Assembly (NCBI GenBank): GCA_001464955.1
Contig: LNEM01000030.1
Location: 620,001-684,000 of the forward strand
Origin: Rhizobiales bacterium Ga0077537
GTDB taxonomy: Bacteria > Pseudomonadota > Alphaproteobacteria > Rhizobiales > Hyphomicrobiaceae
DNA length: 64,000 nucleotides
Direction: 5' to 3'
Shown here: positions 42,829-53,370 of the stretch, in pieces
Layout: the number at the start of each line of letters is the position of its first letter
How positions within the stretch are numbered: position 1 is the stretch's first letter
Notes under the pieces: model-generated
Databases searched by the model: none
What the model saw: only the letters and a program-made list of their open reading frames with translations
Told to the model about the DNA's origin: nothing
Position numbers and translations under genes: made by a program

Positions 42829-43608
42829 TCAAACCCGTCGTTCGACCATCAGCTTCTTCAGCTCCGCGATGGCTTTGCCCGGGTTCAAACCCTTCGGACA
42901 CGCCTTGGCGCAGTTGAGAATGGTGTGGCACCGGTACAGTCGGAACGGGTCCTCGAGATTGTTGAGACGCTCCCCTGTCGCTTCGTCGCGGCTGTCGATC
43001 ACCCAGCGATAGGCCTGCAGGAGAACGGCAGGGCCGAGATAGCGGTCCTGGTTCCACCAGTAGCTCGGGCACGACGTCGAGCAGCACGCACAGAGGATGC
43101 ATTCATAGAGGCCGTCGAGCTTCTCGCGGTCCTCCTTCGCCTGCTTCCACTCTTTCGGCGGCGTCGGCGTCGTCGTCTGCAGCCAAGGCTCGATCGACCG
43201 ATGCTGAGCGTAGAAGTTCGTCATGTCCGGCACGAGGTCCTTGATGACCTCCATGTGCGGCAGCGGATAGATTTTCACCGCGCCGTTCACGTCCTCGATC
43301 GCCTTGAGGCAGGCCAGCGTGTTGGTGCCGTCGATGTTCATCGAGCACGAGCCGCAGATGCCCTCGCGGCACGAGCGCCGGAACGTCAGCGTCGGATCGA
43401 TCTCGTTCTTGATCTTGATCAGCGCGTCCAGAACCATGGGTCCGCACTGCTTGCGATCGATGTAATAGGTGTCGACGTGCGGACCGGCATCGTCGTCCGG
43501 GCTCCAGCGATAGACTCGGAACTCTTTCCAATCGCCTGCGCCTTGCGGCTTGTTCCAGGTCTTGCCTGAGCTGATCTTCGAGTTGCGCGGCAGGGTCAAC
43601 TGGACCAT
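42829..43608 (-). CDS. sdhB: Succinate dehydrogenase iron-sulfur subunit
   Basis: 259 aa subunit of complex II that passes electrons from SdhA flavin to quinone. Three cluster motifs: 2Fe-2[10 protein letters not shown] plus NTLAC; 4Fe-4[13 protein letters not shown]; 3Fe-4[24 protein letters not shown] 43608 ([10 protein letters not shown]) matches the usual family start better than GTG 43617. sdhA/C/D are not adjacent: the upstream gene on this strand is an LpoA-like lipoprotein, so sdhB needs its own promoter in the 118-bp gap. Confidence 0.96.
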   Translation of the reverse strand: MVQLTLPRNSKISSGKTWNKPQGAGDWKEFRVYRWSPDDDAGPHVDTYYIDRKQCGPMVLDALIKIKNEIDPTLTFRRSCREGICGSCSMNIDGTNTLACLKAIEDVNGAVKIYPLPHMEVIKDLVPDMTNFYAQHRSIEPWLQTTTPTPPKEWKQAKEDREKLDGLYECILCACCSTSCPSYWWNQDRYLGPAVLLQAYRWVIDSRDEATGERLNNLEDPFRLYRCHTILNCAKACPKGLNPGKAIAELKKLMVERRV

Positions 43609-43726
43609 CGAGGTCACTCTTTCCGTAAAGTGTTGAGTTGGGCCGGAATGTCTTGGATGACGCGTATGAAGTCAACGGTTGCCGAAGCGCGAGAGATGAC
43701 GTCTGACACGAAGTGTCGCACCGGTG

Positions 43727-44977
43727 TCAACCGCGCACGGCTTCCGTCGTGCCGGCAAGTCCGGGCTGGGCGGGTCCGAAGTGCCGCGCCGCATCGATCG
43801 TGATCAACGTCTGCTCGCGGATCTCTAGCACGGCGAGGTTGCGTTCCACGGGCCCCCGGGCTGTCAGCCGGAACGGTCCGTCGGCACCCGTGAAGCCGGT
43901 GGGTCGCTGCAGGTTGGCGGCCGTGAACCTCTTGCCAGCGGGCTGCGTGGCGAACGCGGCGGCCACTGTGACCGCGTCGTAGGCGAGCGAGGCGATTCGC
44001 GGCGGCATGGCGGTGTAGGCCTTGGCGAAACGGGAGCCGAAATCCCGCCAGCCCGCCGGCTCGGGCTGCGCCAGCCATGCCCCCTTCAGTCGCTCGTCCG
44101 CGATGGCCTGCGGCGTGTCCCACCCGCTCGAAAGCAGGAGCTGCACGCGCCCCGTATCGAGCGACAGATGTCGAAGCATGGCTGAGATCCGGCCGACATT
44201 GTCGCTCGAGGACGGCAGGAACAGCGCATCGATCGGTCCGCTCGAGGCCTCGGCCGAGCGGATGGCGTCGACGACCCGTTGTGCCGGCTCCATCATCCCG
44301 CTGAGATCGGGCGGATACCATTCGACCGCCGCGACCGCCCCGCCGGCTGCCTCTATCGCCTTGCGAAATGCCGGCTCGCTGTCCCGCCCGAGGGAATCGC
44401 TGGGCAGAAGCGCTGCGAAGTTCCGCTTGCCCTTGGCGCTCGCGAACTCGGCGAGGCGCGCTGCCTCGCCGGCCGCAAAGAAGCTGAGAAGGTAAACTCC
44501 GTTGCCGCCAACGGCCGGGTCGTTCGAGAAGGCGACGACCGGCACACCGGCCTCGCGCGCGATCGGCGCGACGGCCGCGACCGATGAACTCAGCAGCGGA
44601 CCGAGAATCAGTTCGCATCCCTCCTTGAGCGCGCTTCGGGCGGCCTCGGCCGCGCCCTCGGGTGTCCCCTTGTCGTCGCGAACGACGAGCTGCAGCGCCG
44701 TCACGGTCCGGTCGAAGAGGGCCAGCTCGGCGGCCTGTTGCATGGCCTTTGCAACGAGCGCCACTTGGGGCCCGGCGCCGGACGGCAGCAGCAGCGCCAC
44801 TTTCACGACGTTCGCCGTGGCGGTCTCGGCAGGAGCCGCCGCCGCCGGCAGTGCCGACGTCGCTTCGATGTTTGGCCCGCTGATGGCGCAGCCGCCCACC
44901 ACGGCGGCCGAGCCGAGGAATGTGAGGCCGCGACTGAGCGCGATGAGGACGTCGCGCCGGCTGGAAGAGATGTGCAT
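43727..44977 (-). CDS. Penicillin-binding protein activator (LpoA/YraM-like) lipoprotein
   Basis: 416 aa. The N-terminus has a twin-arginine-like SRRDVLIALSRGLTFLGSAA and a lipobox-type VGGCAIS (Cys near residue 30), so probably a lipoprotein. The rest is a periplasmic-binding-protein fold: VVKVALLLPSGAGPQVALVA, GCELILGPLLSSSVAAVAPI, VVAFSNDPAVGG and YDAVTVAAAFA. It lies divergent to rsmI-yraN-gshB, the same neighbourhood as E. coli yraM. Role in activating peptidoglycan synthases is inferred from that family and location. Confidence 0.88.
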   Translation of the reverse strand: MHISSSRRDVLIALSRGLTFLGSAAVVGGCAISGPNIEATSALPAAAAPAETATANVVKVALLLPSGAGPQVALVAKAMQQAAELALFDRTVTALQLVVRDDKGTPEGAAEAARSALKEGCELILGPLLSSSVAAVAPIAREAGVPVVAFSNDPAVGGNGVYLLSFFAAGEAARLAEFASAKGKRNFAALLPSDSLGRDSEPAFRKAIEAAGGAVAAVEWYPPDLSGMMEPAQRVVDAIRSAEASSGPIDALFLPSSSDNVGRISAMLRHLSLDTGRVQLLLSSGWDTPQAIADERLKGAWLAQPEPAGWRDFGSRFAKAYTAMPPRIASLAYDAVTVAAAFATQPAGKRFTAANLQRPTGFTGADGPFRLTARGPVERNLAVLEIREQTLITIDAARHFGPAQPGLAGTTEAVRG

Positions 44978-45155
44978 CGAGAGGCAAGCCCGAATCGATC
45001 GAAGGTCCCAAGTCTGTCAATAGGCTCCCGATCGTGCCGCGTACAGCAGTTCGGGAACGCAACGTGGGGACTGTGGTCGAACGGCCCCGCCGCCATCGCG
45101 TATCCAGGATCGACCCGGCGAGACAGACCCTGCCCCGGCGTGTAGTTTTGTGGCC

Positions 45156-46105
<950 letters not shown>

Positions 46106-46109
<4 letters not shown>

Positions 46110-46507
46110 GTTCCCGCGGCCCCTCATCGCCGCCGACCCGCGGCTCGAAATCTGATCGCACTCGCCATCTGAAGCGAGGCGAATGGGCGGAGTGGGGTGC
46201 CACCATGCTTCTGCGCCTCAAGGGCTACCGCATTCTGGCGCGCCGCCATCGCACACCCTACGGGGAGATCGATATCGTCGCAGTGCGCGGCCGCCGCCTG
46301 GCCTTCGTCGAGGTCAAGCGGCGCAACGATTTTGCCGAAGCCGAGGCCGCGCTGACCCCCTGGCAAGTGGGGCGGATCGGCCGCGCGGCCGATGACTGGA
46401 TCGCGCGGCATCCTTCGATGGCCGGCCACGAGATCGGTCTCGATGCCATCCTGGTCGTCGGCGGGGCGCTGCCGCGTCACCTGAAGAACGCGCTGGACCG
46501 GTTTTGA
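46106..46507 (+). CDS. yraN: YraN family (UPF0102) endonuclease-like protein
   Basis: 133 aa. GEWAEWGATMLLRLKGYRIL, then the PD-(D/E)xK-type core YGEIDIVAVRGRRLAFVEVK (Glu-Ile-Asp and Val-Glu-Val-Lys), the presumed nuclease metal site. Function not established in the family. Translationally coupled to rsmI; gshB follows after 113 bases. Confidence 0.93.
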
Positions 46508-46620
46508 TGCGGCGGCGCCATTGACTTTCACGGGCAGCCCGGACTTCGATGCCTGAACAACTTCGATGCCAGAATGACCATGGACCAGTGCAGGCCCCGG
46601 TGGCCGGCCAAGGAGCGACG

Positions 46621-47571
46621 ATGCCACTCAAGATCGCCTGCCAGATGGACCCCATCGACCGCATTGACATCAAGGGCGACTCGACGTTCGCCCTGCTGCT
46701 TGAAGCGCAGCGGCGCGGCCACGAACTTTTTTACTACACGCCGCCCCATCTGGCGTTGGACGGCTCCCGGTTGATCGCCCGCGGGCACACGCTCTCGGTC
46801 GAGGATCGGGAAGGCGACCACTACAAGTTGACGGACGCCCGCAAGGTCGACCTGGCCGACTGGGACGTGGTCCTGCTCCGCCAGGACCCGCCGTTCGACA
46901 TGGCCTACATCACCACGACCCATCTCCTGGAGCGCATTCATCCCCGGACGCTTGTGGTCAACGATCCGGCGAGCGTCCGCAATGCGCCGGAAAAAGTCTG
47001 GGTACTGGAATTCCAGGACCTGATGCCGCCGACCATGGTCACGCGCAACATCGAGGACGTCCGCGAGTTCCAGGCGCGCTACAAGGACATCATCGTGAAG
47101 CCGCTCTACGGCAACGGCGGCGCCTCGGTGTTCCGTATCCAGCCGGGCGATTCCAATCTGAATTCCCTTGTCGAGCTGTTCCAGACCGTGTTCCGCGAGC
47201 CGTTCATGGTGCAGCAGTATCGGCCGGAGGTCCGGGGCGGCGACAAGCGCATCATTCTGGTGGACGGCGAGGTGGCCGGCGCCATCAACCGCGTGCCCGC
47301 CGAGGGTGAGACGCGCTCCAACATGCACGTGGGCGGCACCCCGAAGCCGACCGAGCTGACCGACCGCGACCGTGAGATATGCGCGAGGCTCGGACCTCAC
47401 CTGCGGGACCGCGGCCTCATTTTTGTTGGAATTGACGTGATCGGCCCCTACCTGACCGAGATCAACGTCACCTCGCCGACCGGCATCCGGCAGGTAAAAG
47501 CCTTTGGCGGCAATGACATCGCCGCCATGATCTGGGACTCGATCGAGGGCCGATGTGCCGCCAAGAGATGA
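46621..47571 (+). CDS. gshB: Glutathione synthetase
   Basis: 316 aa ATP-grasp ligase joining gamma-glutamylcysteine and glycine. [20 protein letters not shown] is the family start; [56 protein letters not shown] and [20 protein letters not shown] are motif segments. GGAGCG precedes ATG 46621. Last in the rsmI-yraN-gshB series, a known gamma/alphaproteobacterial neighbourhood. Confidence 0.97.
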   Translation: MPLKIACQMDPIDRIDIKGDSTFALLLEAQRRGHELFYYTPPHLALDGSRLIARGHTLSVEDREGDHYKLTDARKVDLADWDVVLLRQDPPFDMAYITTTHLLERIHPRTLVVNDPASVRNAPEKVWVLEFQDLMPPTMVTRNIEDVREFQARYKDIIVKPLYGNGGASVFRIQPGDSNLNSLVELFQTVFREPFMVQQYRPEVRGGDKRIILVDGEVAGAINRVPAEGETRSNMHVGGTPKPTELTDRDREICARLGPHLRDRGLIFVGIDVIGPYLTEINVTSPTGIRQVKAFGGNDIAAMIWDSIEGRCAAKR

Positions 47572-47615
47572 TCTGATATATGATCGATTTTCCCGTCAGC
47601 GTTAACCATCAGATC
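47570..47615. repeat. 8-bp inverted repeat flanking a CtrA-like half-site, upstream of the M15 gene
   Basis: GATCTGAT (47570-47577) and ATCAGATC (47608-47615), 30 bp apart. Between them lies GTTAACCAT (47601-47609), which resembles a CtrA-type TTAACCAT half-site. It overlaps the last bases of gshB. Could be a hairpin or an operator; evidence is only the repeat itself. Confidence 0.35.
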
Positions 47616-47725
47616 GGAATAAGGGTTCTACGCACAACTCCGATTGGCTAGCCACCCAGTGTCTCCCGCAGGGGGGAGGGTCGCGAGGCGCCTCGAGTGC
47701 CTCCAAAGCCAAGATGGAGCGAAGT

Positions 47726-48238
47726 ATGAAGTATGCAAACCCGCGCGCGGTCGCGCTCGCCGTCGCGTTTGTTGCAATTGGTACCCTGGCGTTGGTTCCG
47801 GACGAGACGGAAGCAGGGTCGAACTGCCTGCCGGGCGAGCTGAGGTCGAAGCTCTCCCAGGTCAGCAAGAAGTTCGGGAAGGTTCAGGTGCTCTCGACGT
47901 ACCGTCGCGGAGCCCGCATGCCGAGCGGCCGCCAGAGCTTCCATGCGTCGTGCCGGGCCGTCGACTTCAAGCCCCCGGCCGGCAAGTACTCTCAGGTCGC
48001 CAGCTGGCTTAAGGCCAATCACTCGGGCGGCGTCGGCACGTACAGCTGCGGTATGAACCACATCCATATCGATAGCGGCCCCCGCGTCCGCTTCCATCAC
48101 TGCCAGCGCGCGGAGGTCGAGGAGATGGACGGCGATGCGATCCGGGCCGCCAAGGCCGAATGGCCGACCGAGGCGGGTCGTGGGCAGTGGCCGCTGGTCC
48201 TACCGTCGGCGGGTACGCCGAACGGGACGCGCCTCTGA
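47726..48238 (+). CDS. M15-family D-Ala-D-Ala carboxypeptidase-like protein, secreted
   Basis: 170 aa. Signal peptide: MKYANPRAVALAVAFVAIGT to about DETEA. The M15_3-type zinc site is visible: His and Asp in SFHASCRAVDF and His in MNHIHID. VQVLSTYRRGARMPSGRQS is typical of this YcbK/DUF882-like fold. Acts on peptidoglycan stem peptides by inference. ATG 47726 with GGAG at 6 bases is chosen over ATG 47714. Confidence 0.88.
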   Translation: MKYANPRAVALAVAFVAIGTLALVPDETEAGSNCLPGELRSKLSQVSKKFGKVQVLSTYRRGARMPSGRQSFHASCRAVDFKPPAGKYSQVASWLKANHSGGVGTYSCGMNHIHIDSGPRVRFHHCQRAEVEEMDGDAIRAAKAEWPTEAGRGQWPLVLPSAGTPNGTRL

Positions 48239-48244
48239 GTCCCG

Positions 48245-49432
48245 CTACCAGGCCAATTCGAGGATCTCACGAACGTCCGCGGCCGACCGGATCGGCCGCG
48301 GATTGATCCGGACCGGCTTGTAGCCGAGCGCCCGCGTTGCGATCTCGTCCAGCTTGTCGCGCGTGATGCCGACATCCCGGAGCGACGTCGGCTGGTCGAG
48401 GCCCGCAATGAGGGCCTTGACCAGTTCGCTGGCCGGGCGCTCGGCATCGCCCATGGCTTGCGAGAGATCGCGCTGGCGGTCGCCGTTGACGGCGGCATTC
48501 CATGCCAGAACGGCCGGCAGCATGACGCAGGACGTGTGTCCGTGCGGCACGCCGAACGTCGCCCCGAGCGCGTAGCCGATGCCGTGGCTTGCCCCGGTGC
48601 CGACGCCCGACACGGAGGGTGTGATCGACTGCCACGCGCCGAATTGTGCCTCGAGCCGCGCGCCGAGGTCGCCCGGCGACGCCTTGATGCGCGGAAGCGC
48701 GCGAGCCAGCAGTTTGAGGCCCTGCAGCGAATGCACCTCGCTCGCGGCGTTCGCCTTGGGATTGCAATAGCTCTCGACGGCATGATCGACGGCCCGGATG
48801 CCGGTCGCGAACAGCAGCCAGTCCGGTGTGTCGAGCGTGGCTGCCGGATCGAGAATGACGCTCCGCGGCGCCATCAGCCGATGCAGGAACGACTGCTTGG
48901 TATTCGTGGCCGAAAGCGTGATGCCCGCCGTCGAGGTGAAATCCGAGGCCGAGAGCGTCGTCGACACGGCGAGCATCCGGATCGCGCCGGCCGGCGCCTC
49001 GACTTTCCGGCCTTCCGCACCGTCGATGCCGGCCCGGTAGGGCTCCATTGCGTCCGTGTTGTCGATGCCGAGCCAGAGGCACATGAGCATCGCCTTCGTC
49101 GCATCGATCACCGATCCGCCACCGATGGCGACGAGGAGATCGGCCTTGCCTGCCCGCGCCAGCGCCGCGCCCGCGATCACATCCTCGCGCGGGCTGTGCG
49201 AGGCGATTGCCGCGAACGTGCCGGCGTGCCGGGCACCGAGCGCCCTTTCTGCGCGCTGCAGGGGCCCGCTCGTCAGCTTGGCGAGCGACCGCGTCGACGT
49301 GAGGAACACCCGCGCCGCGCCGTAACGGTCCGCCTCCGCGAGAATGGCCTCCTCCAGCGGCTGCCCGAACACGATGCGCTCGGTGGCCGAGAGGTTGAAA
49401 TGGCCGGCGGGCACGGCTTGTCCTGTCGTCAT
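48245..49432 (-). CDS. Iron-containing alcohol dehydrogenase family (maleylacetate reductase/PduQ-like)
   Basis: 395 aa group III dehydrogenase. NAD region ADLLVAIGGGSVIDATKAML; metal ligands in GIRAVDHAVESYCN (His) and GYALGATFGVPHGHTSCVML (His), plus an Asp. Substrate not clear. GAAGGAC before ATG 49432. Convergent with the M15 gene, divergent from the ketopantoate-reductase-like gene. Confidence 0.92.
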   Translation of the reverse strand: MTTGQAVPAGHFNLSATERIVFGQPLEEAILAEADRYGAARVFLTSTRSLAKLTSGPLQRAERALGARHAGTFAAIASHSPREDVIAGAALARAGKADLLVAIGGGSVIDATKAMLMCLWLGIDNTDAMEPYRAGIDGAEGRKVEAPAGAIRMLAVSTTLSASDFTSTAGITLSATNTKQSFLHRLMAPRSVILDPAATLDTPDWLLFATGIRAVDHAVESYCNPKANAASEVHSLQGLKLLARALPRIKASPGDLGARLEAQFGAWQSITPSVSGVGTGASHGIGYALGATFGVPHGHTSCVMLPAVLAWNAAVNGDRQRDLSQAMGDAERPASELVKALIAGLDQPTSLRDVGITRDKLDEIATRALGYKPVRINPRPIRSAADVREILELAW

Positions 49433-49573
49433 GGCATGTCCTTCGGATCTGGGCGGGTTCTTGTCGCAAGTTGCGACGGCAGCAGCGTTCACGCAATCGC
49501 CTTGCCTTGACACCCCGCGCGCTCTGATTTCCCCTTGTCGCCCACCCGCCGTCGCAGCCCACCGGAGCCTCGC

Positions 49574-50632
49574 ATGCCCTCGAACTGGAACATCGCCATC
49601 GTCGGCGCCGGCGCACTCGGTGGACACGTCGGCGCCTACCTGACGAAGGCCGGCGAACGGGTGACCCTGATCGACCCGTGGCCGGAGCACGTCGAGAAGA
49701 TGCGCCGCGACGGCCTGACCTTGCGCGGCCAGTCGGCGCCGGAGAACTTCACGGTGCCCGTGAAGGCGATCCACATCACCGAACTGCAATCGACGATCCG
49801 CGACGAGCCCTTCGATCTCGCCTTCGTTGCCATGAAGTCCTACGACACCGTCTGGGCGACCGAGATGATCCGGCCCTACCTGTCGCCGGAAGGATTCGTC
49901 GCCTCCCTGCAGAACTCGATCAACGAGGAGCGCATCGCTTCGGTGGTCGGCTGGGGCCGCACGGTCGGCGTCATCGCGGCGACGATCGCGGTCGAGCTGA
50001 TGGAGCCGGGCCTCGTTCGCCGCAACGTGGCGTTGGGCGGCGACAATCGGCTGATCTTCCGGGTGGGTGAGCCGCACGGCCGGATCACGCCCCGCGTCGA
50101 GACCATCGCGCGCATGCTGGCGGTCTGCGACAGCAGCAAGGCGACCGACAACCTGTGGGGTGAGCGCTGGTCGAAGCTGGCGGTCAATGCCATGCGCAAT
50201 CCCGTGTCGGCGGCGACCGGTCGCGGCGGCAACGCCAACGACCGGGACCCCGTGACGCGTCGTCTCGCCATCCGCCTTGCGGCCGAGGCCATCAAGGTCG
50301 GCAACGCGCACGGCTACCGCATCGAGAAGGTCTACGGGATCGCGCCCGAAGCCCTCGTCGCAGCCATCGACGGCGATGCGGCCGCCATGGCCGGCTGCGA
50401 GAAGATTCTGCTCGACAACACGCTCTTCAGGAATGACGACCAGCGCCCGTCGATGGGCCAGGATATCCAGAAGGGCCGTCGCACGGAGATCGACTTCATC
50501 AACGGCCTGGTGGCCGAGAAGGCCGCCGAGGCCGGCATCGAGGTTCCGGCCAACCGGGGCATCATCACGGCGGTCCGCAAGATCGAGCGGGGCGAGGCGG
50601 CACCCTCGCCCGAACTCGTCTACGACATCTGA
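49574..50632 (+). CDS. Ketopantoate reductase (ApbA/PanE) family oxidoreductase
   Basis: 352 aa. NADP motif IAIVGAGALGGHVGAYLTKA near residue 8; SYDTVWATEMIRPYLSPEG and the C-terminal helical ApbA_C domain with KLAVNAMRNPVSAATGRG. Longer than true PanE (about 300 aa), and the catalytic Lys region is replaced by WSKLAVNAM, usual for PanE-like paralogues. Whether it makes pantoate is doubtful given the catabolic surroundings. CCGGAGCC lies before ATG 49574. Confidence 0.88.
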   Translation: MPSNWNIAIVGAGALGGHVGAYLTKAGERVTLIDPWPEHVEKMRRDGLTLRGQSAPENFTVPVKAIHITELQSTIRDEPFDLAFVAMKSYDTVWATEMIRPYLSPEGFVASLQNSINEERIASVVGWGRTVGVIAATIAVELMEPGLVRRNVALGGDNRLIFRVGEPHGRITPRVETIARMLAVCDSSKATDNLWGERWSKLAVNAMRNPVSAATGRGGNANDRDPVTRRLAIRLAAEAIKVGNAHGYRIEKVYGIAPEALVAAIDGDAAAMAGCEKILLDNTLFRNDDQRPSMGQDIQKGRRTEIDFINGLVAEKAAEAGIEVPANRGIITAVRKIERGEAAPSPELVYDI

Positions 50633-50657
50633 ATCGACGTGCGCCCCGGCCCGCCGC

Positions 50658-51542
50658 CTACTTCGTGATGCGGGCCTTCGCGCGCTGCTCGAAATCCTTG
50701 ATCAGGATGTTCGAGCACGCGCCCGCGCCGTGATTGTTCATGGCGACGTTGTGCAGCTCCTCGACGATGCGCCCGATCAGCATCGGCACGCCGGTGTCTC
50801 GGCCGAGCTGGTTGGCGAGCCGCACGTCCTTCGTCATGAGGCCGAGCGCGAACGACGCCGGGAACTTGCCCTCGATCGTATCGGCGAGTGACCGCTCCGT
50901 CGTGCCGTTGCGGCCCGAGCTCTTGTTGAGCACGTCGGTGGCGAGCTTGGGATCGAGCCCGTTCTTCACGGCGAGCGCCATCGCCTCGAAGGTCAGCGCC
51001 CGGCAACCGGCGAGCAGCAGGTTGTTGACGAGCTTCATCGTCTGCCCGGCGCCGAGTTCACCCAGCCGGAAGACGTTGGGCCCGACCTTCTCGAAGATCG
51101 GCTTGACCTTGTCGAACACCTCTTGCGACGCGCCGACCATGATCGCGAGCGTACCGGCATGCGCGCCGGCCGGCCCGCCGGAGACGGGCGCGTCGATCAG
51201 CGTCACGCCGCTCTTCGCGAGTTCGGCTGCCATCGCCTTCGTCTGCAGCGGATCGCCCGTCGTCATGTCGGCCACGATCGTCCCGGGCTTCAGGCCCTTG
51301 GCGAGTCCGTTCTCACCGAAGATCGCCTGCCGCACGTTCTCGGACGTCGGAAGGCACAGGCACACGACGTCCGACATCTCGGCGAGGGCTGCCCCGCTCT
51401 GGGCGGCGGTGGCGCCGGCCTCCGCCATTTCCGAGATCCGCTTCGGATCGAGGTCGAAGACGCGCAGCGGCTGCTGGTTGACCAGCATGCGCTTGACGAT
51501 AGCGCCGCCCATGCTTCCGAGGCCGACGTAGCCGACATTCAT
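50658..51542 (-). CDS. NAD(P)-dependent beta-hydroxyacid dehydrogenase (3-hydroxyisobutyrate dehydrogenase family)
   Basis: 294 aa. GYVGLGSMGGAIVKRMLV (Rossmann), LIDAPVSGGPAGAHAGTLAI (substrate loop) and the catalytic Lys in GAGQTMKLVNNLLLAGC. Tartronate semialdehyde, 3-hydroxyisobutyrate or similar are family substrates; which one is unknown. ATG 51542 has GGAAGA upstream. TauD-like gene lies 74 bases upstream on the same strand, so probably co-expressed. Confidence 0.92.
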   Translation of the reverse strand: MNVGYVGLGSMGGAIVKRMLVNQQPLRVFDLDPKRISEMAEAGATAAQSGAALAEMSDVVCLCLPTSENVRQAIFGENGLAKGLKPGTIVADMTTGDPLQTKAMAAELAKSGVTLIDAPVSGGPAGAHAGTLAIMVGASQEVFDKVKPIFEKVGPNVFRLGELGAGQTMKLVNNLLLAGCRALTFEAMALAVKNGLDPKLATDVLNKSSGRNGTTERSLADTIEGKFPASFALGLMTKDVRLANQLGRDTGVPMLIGRIVEELHNVAMNNHGAGACSNILIKDFEQRAKARITK

Positions 51543-51616
51543 GGTGTGTCTTCCGTTCTTTGCTGAGAGATGGAGGGTGTTGCGAGAGTTTCGCCCGTGC
51601 CGCGCCGGCCGCGCGG

Positions 51617-52501
51617 TCAGGCGGCCTGCTGTTCGATGGTCGGCGCATCGCCCATGAGGGTCGTCCGGCGCACGTCCCGCGGCTCCGTGTGCGAAAACGG
51701 CCGCGCCCGGTGCATCGTGGTGCGGTTGTCCCACATCACGAGATCGCCCGCGCGCCACGTGTGGGCGTAGGTGAATTCCCGCTGCGTGGCCATCTCGGTG
51801 AGATCCATCAGGAACGCTTTGGCCTCGGGTTCCGGCCATCCGACGATGCGCCCGGCGTGCGACGAGAGATAGAGCGACTTCCGCCCCGTCCTCGGATGCA
51901 CCCGGACGAGCCGCTGCAGCACGGGCTTGAGCCGCGCCCGTTCCTCGTCGGTAAATTCGGTGAACCCGTGCTTGGCGCGCGAGAACATCTGCGAGTGCTC
52001 GCAGACGAGATCCTCGCACAGCGCCTTCGTCTCCGCATCGAGGGCGTTGTAGGCGGCCCGCATGTCGGCGAACTCGGTGTTCCCGCCCTTCGACGGCACG
52101 ACCCGCCCGTGCAGCAACGAGTACTTCGCCGGCACGACCTTGAACGAGCTGTCCGAATGCCAGAGCTGATTGCCGAGCGCATAGAGCCGCCGCCGGTCGT
52201 CGCGCGCGAACGGCTTGCCGTCCTTGTCGAGGTTCGACACGTCGGCGAACGAGTTGGGGAGCCGCTGTTCTTCGGGCTTCCGGAGACTGACGCCGATCGC
52301 CATCTCGATCGTGCCGAGCGACTGCGTGAACCTGAGCTGCTGTTCGTCGTCGAGTGGCTGGTCGTGGAAGATCAGGACGGCATGCGCGTCCATTCCGTCG
52401 TGGATCGCGGCGATTTCGGCGGCGCTGAGCGGCTTTGTGAGATCGGCGCCGGACACTTCGCCGACGAAACCGGGTCCGAGCTGGCGGATTTGAAGGGCCA
52501 T
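51617..52501 (-). CDS. TauD/TfdA family Fe(II)/2-oxoglutarate-dependent dioxygenase
   Basis: 294 aa. The facial triad is visible: HxD in LWHSDSSF and distal His in TMHRARPF, with the 2-oxoglutarate Arg in RRTTLMGD. QIRQLGPGFVGEVSGADLTK is the N-terminal family motif. Closest in look to 2,4-D/alpha-ketoglutarate dioxygenase-type TfdA rather than taurine TauD; substrate not known. Downstream of trmD on the minus strand, 67 bases apart. Confidence 0.92.
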   Translation of the reverse strand: MALQIRQLGPGFVGEVSGADLTKPLSAAEIAAIHDGMDAHAVLIFHDQPLDDEQQLRFTQSLGTIEMAIGVSLRKPEEQRLPNSFADVSNLDKDGKPFARDDRRRLYALGNQLWHSDSSFKVVPAKYSLLHGRVVPSKGGNTEFADMRAAYNALDAETKALCEDLVCEHSQMFSRAKHGFTEFTDEERARLKPVLQRLVRVHPRTGRKSLYLSSHAGRIVGWPEPEAKAFLMDLTEMATQREFTYAHTWRAGDLVMWDNRTTMHRARPFSHTEPRDVRRTTLMGDAPTIEQQAA

Positions 52502-52568
52502 TGGCGTTCTCCCGTCGTCTCTTGTCCGTACATGTTAGGCACGGCGCCGCCCGTCTGTCACCACGCCG

Positions 52569-53306
52569 TCACGGATCGCGGTTTGGCGGCTTTGCGGTCC
52601 TGAGAAGATCGGGCCGCCGCTCGGCGGTCAGTCGCTCTGCCTCCGCGCGTCGCCAGGTGGCCACCTTCTGATGGTCGCCCGAGACGAGGATGTCCGGCAC
52701 GCGCCGGCCCTCCCACTCGCGCGGCTTGGTGTATTGCGGATACTCGAGCAGCCCGCTTTCGAAGCTCTCTTCCTCGAGTGACGCATCTGCGCCGAGCACG
52801 CCGGGAAGCAACCGCACGCAGGCATCGATCAGCACCATCGCCGCGATCTCGCCGCCCGAGAGCACATAGTCGCCGATCGAAATTTCCTCGAGCTGACGCG
52901 CGTCGATGAGCCTCTGGTCGACGCCTTCGAAGCGCCCGGCGAGCAGCATCACGCCAGGCCCTTGCGCCAGCTCCTTCACTTTGGCTTGCGTGAGCGGCGC
53001 GCCGCGTGGCGAAAGGAAGATGCGCTTGAGCCCGGGAGTGGTGGCGTCGGCATGATCGATGGCCGTGCCGAGCACGTCGGGGCGCATCACCATGCCGGCC
53101 CCTCCGCCGGCCGGTGTATCGTCGACCTGCCGGTGCCGGCCGAGGCCGAACTCACGAATGTTGACCGCTGATAGCCGCCATAGCCCGCCAGCGAGCGCCG
53201 TCCCGACCAGCGACGCGCCGAGTGGCCCGGGAAACATCTCGGGGAAAATGGTGAGCACGGTGACGTGCCACGGGGCGCGGGCGAGGCTTGATTGTTCGGT
53301 CGGCAA
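52569..53306 (-). CDS. trmD: tRNA (guanine37-N1)-methyltransferase
   Basis: 245 aa SPOUT-class enzyme for m1G37. [19 protein letters not shown] opens it; [33 protein letters not shown] and the trefoil-knot [16 protein letters not shown] are diagnostic. The start is TTG 53306, preceded by GGAG at about 8 bases; the alternative GTG inside VTVL would clip the first strand. Normally in rpsP-rimM-trmD-rplS; none of those partners is here. Confidence 0.95.
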   Translation of the reverse strand: MPTEQSSLARAPWHVTVLTIFPEMFPGPLGASLVGTALAGGLWRLSAVNIREFGLGRHRQVDDTPAGGGAGMVMRPDVLGTAIDHADATTPGLKRIFLSPRGAPLTQAKVKELAQGPGVMLLAGRFEGVDQRLIDARQLEEISIGDYVLSGGEIAAMVLIDACVRLLPGVLGADASLEEESFESGLLEYPQYTKPREWEGRRVPDILVSGDHQKVATWRRAEAERLTAERRPDLLRTAKPPNRDP

Positions 53307-53370
53307 GGATCAGGCTCCGCTTTCATCGAACGCAATGGCTCGCGCGGGCCGGTCTTTCGCATTGGTGTCC

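Noticed and set aside
42880-42900. GGGTTCAAACCC resembling a tRNA T-arm
   Set aside because: It lies within the sdhB coding sequence (GLNPGKA region); no cloverleaf or anticodon arm nearby.
43705-43717. GACAC-GAA-GTGTC hairpin between the LpoA-like gene and sdhB
   Set aside because: Stem is only 5 bp with no T run, too weak to call a terminator or operator.
49574-50632. Annotation as panE for pantothenate synthesis
   Set aside because: Length, C-terminal domain and catabolic neighbours fit a ketopantoate-reductase-like paralogue; no pan genes nearby.
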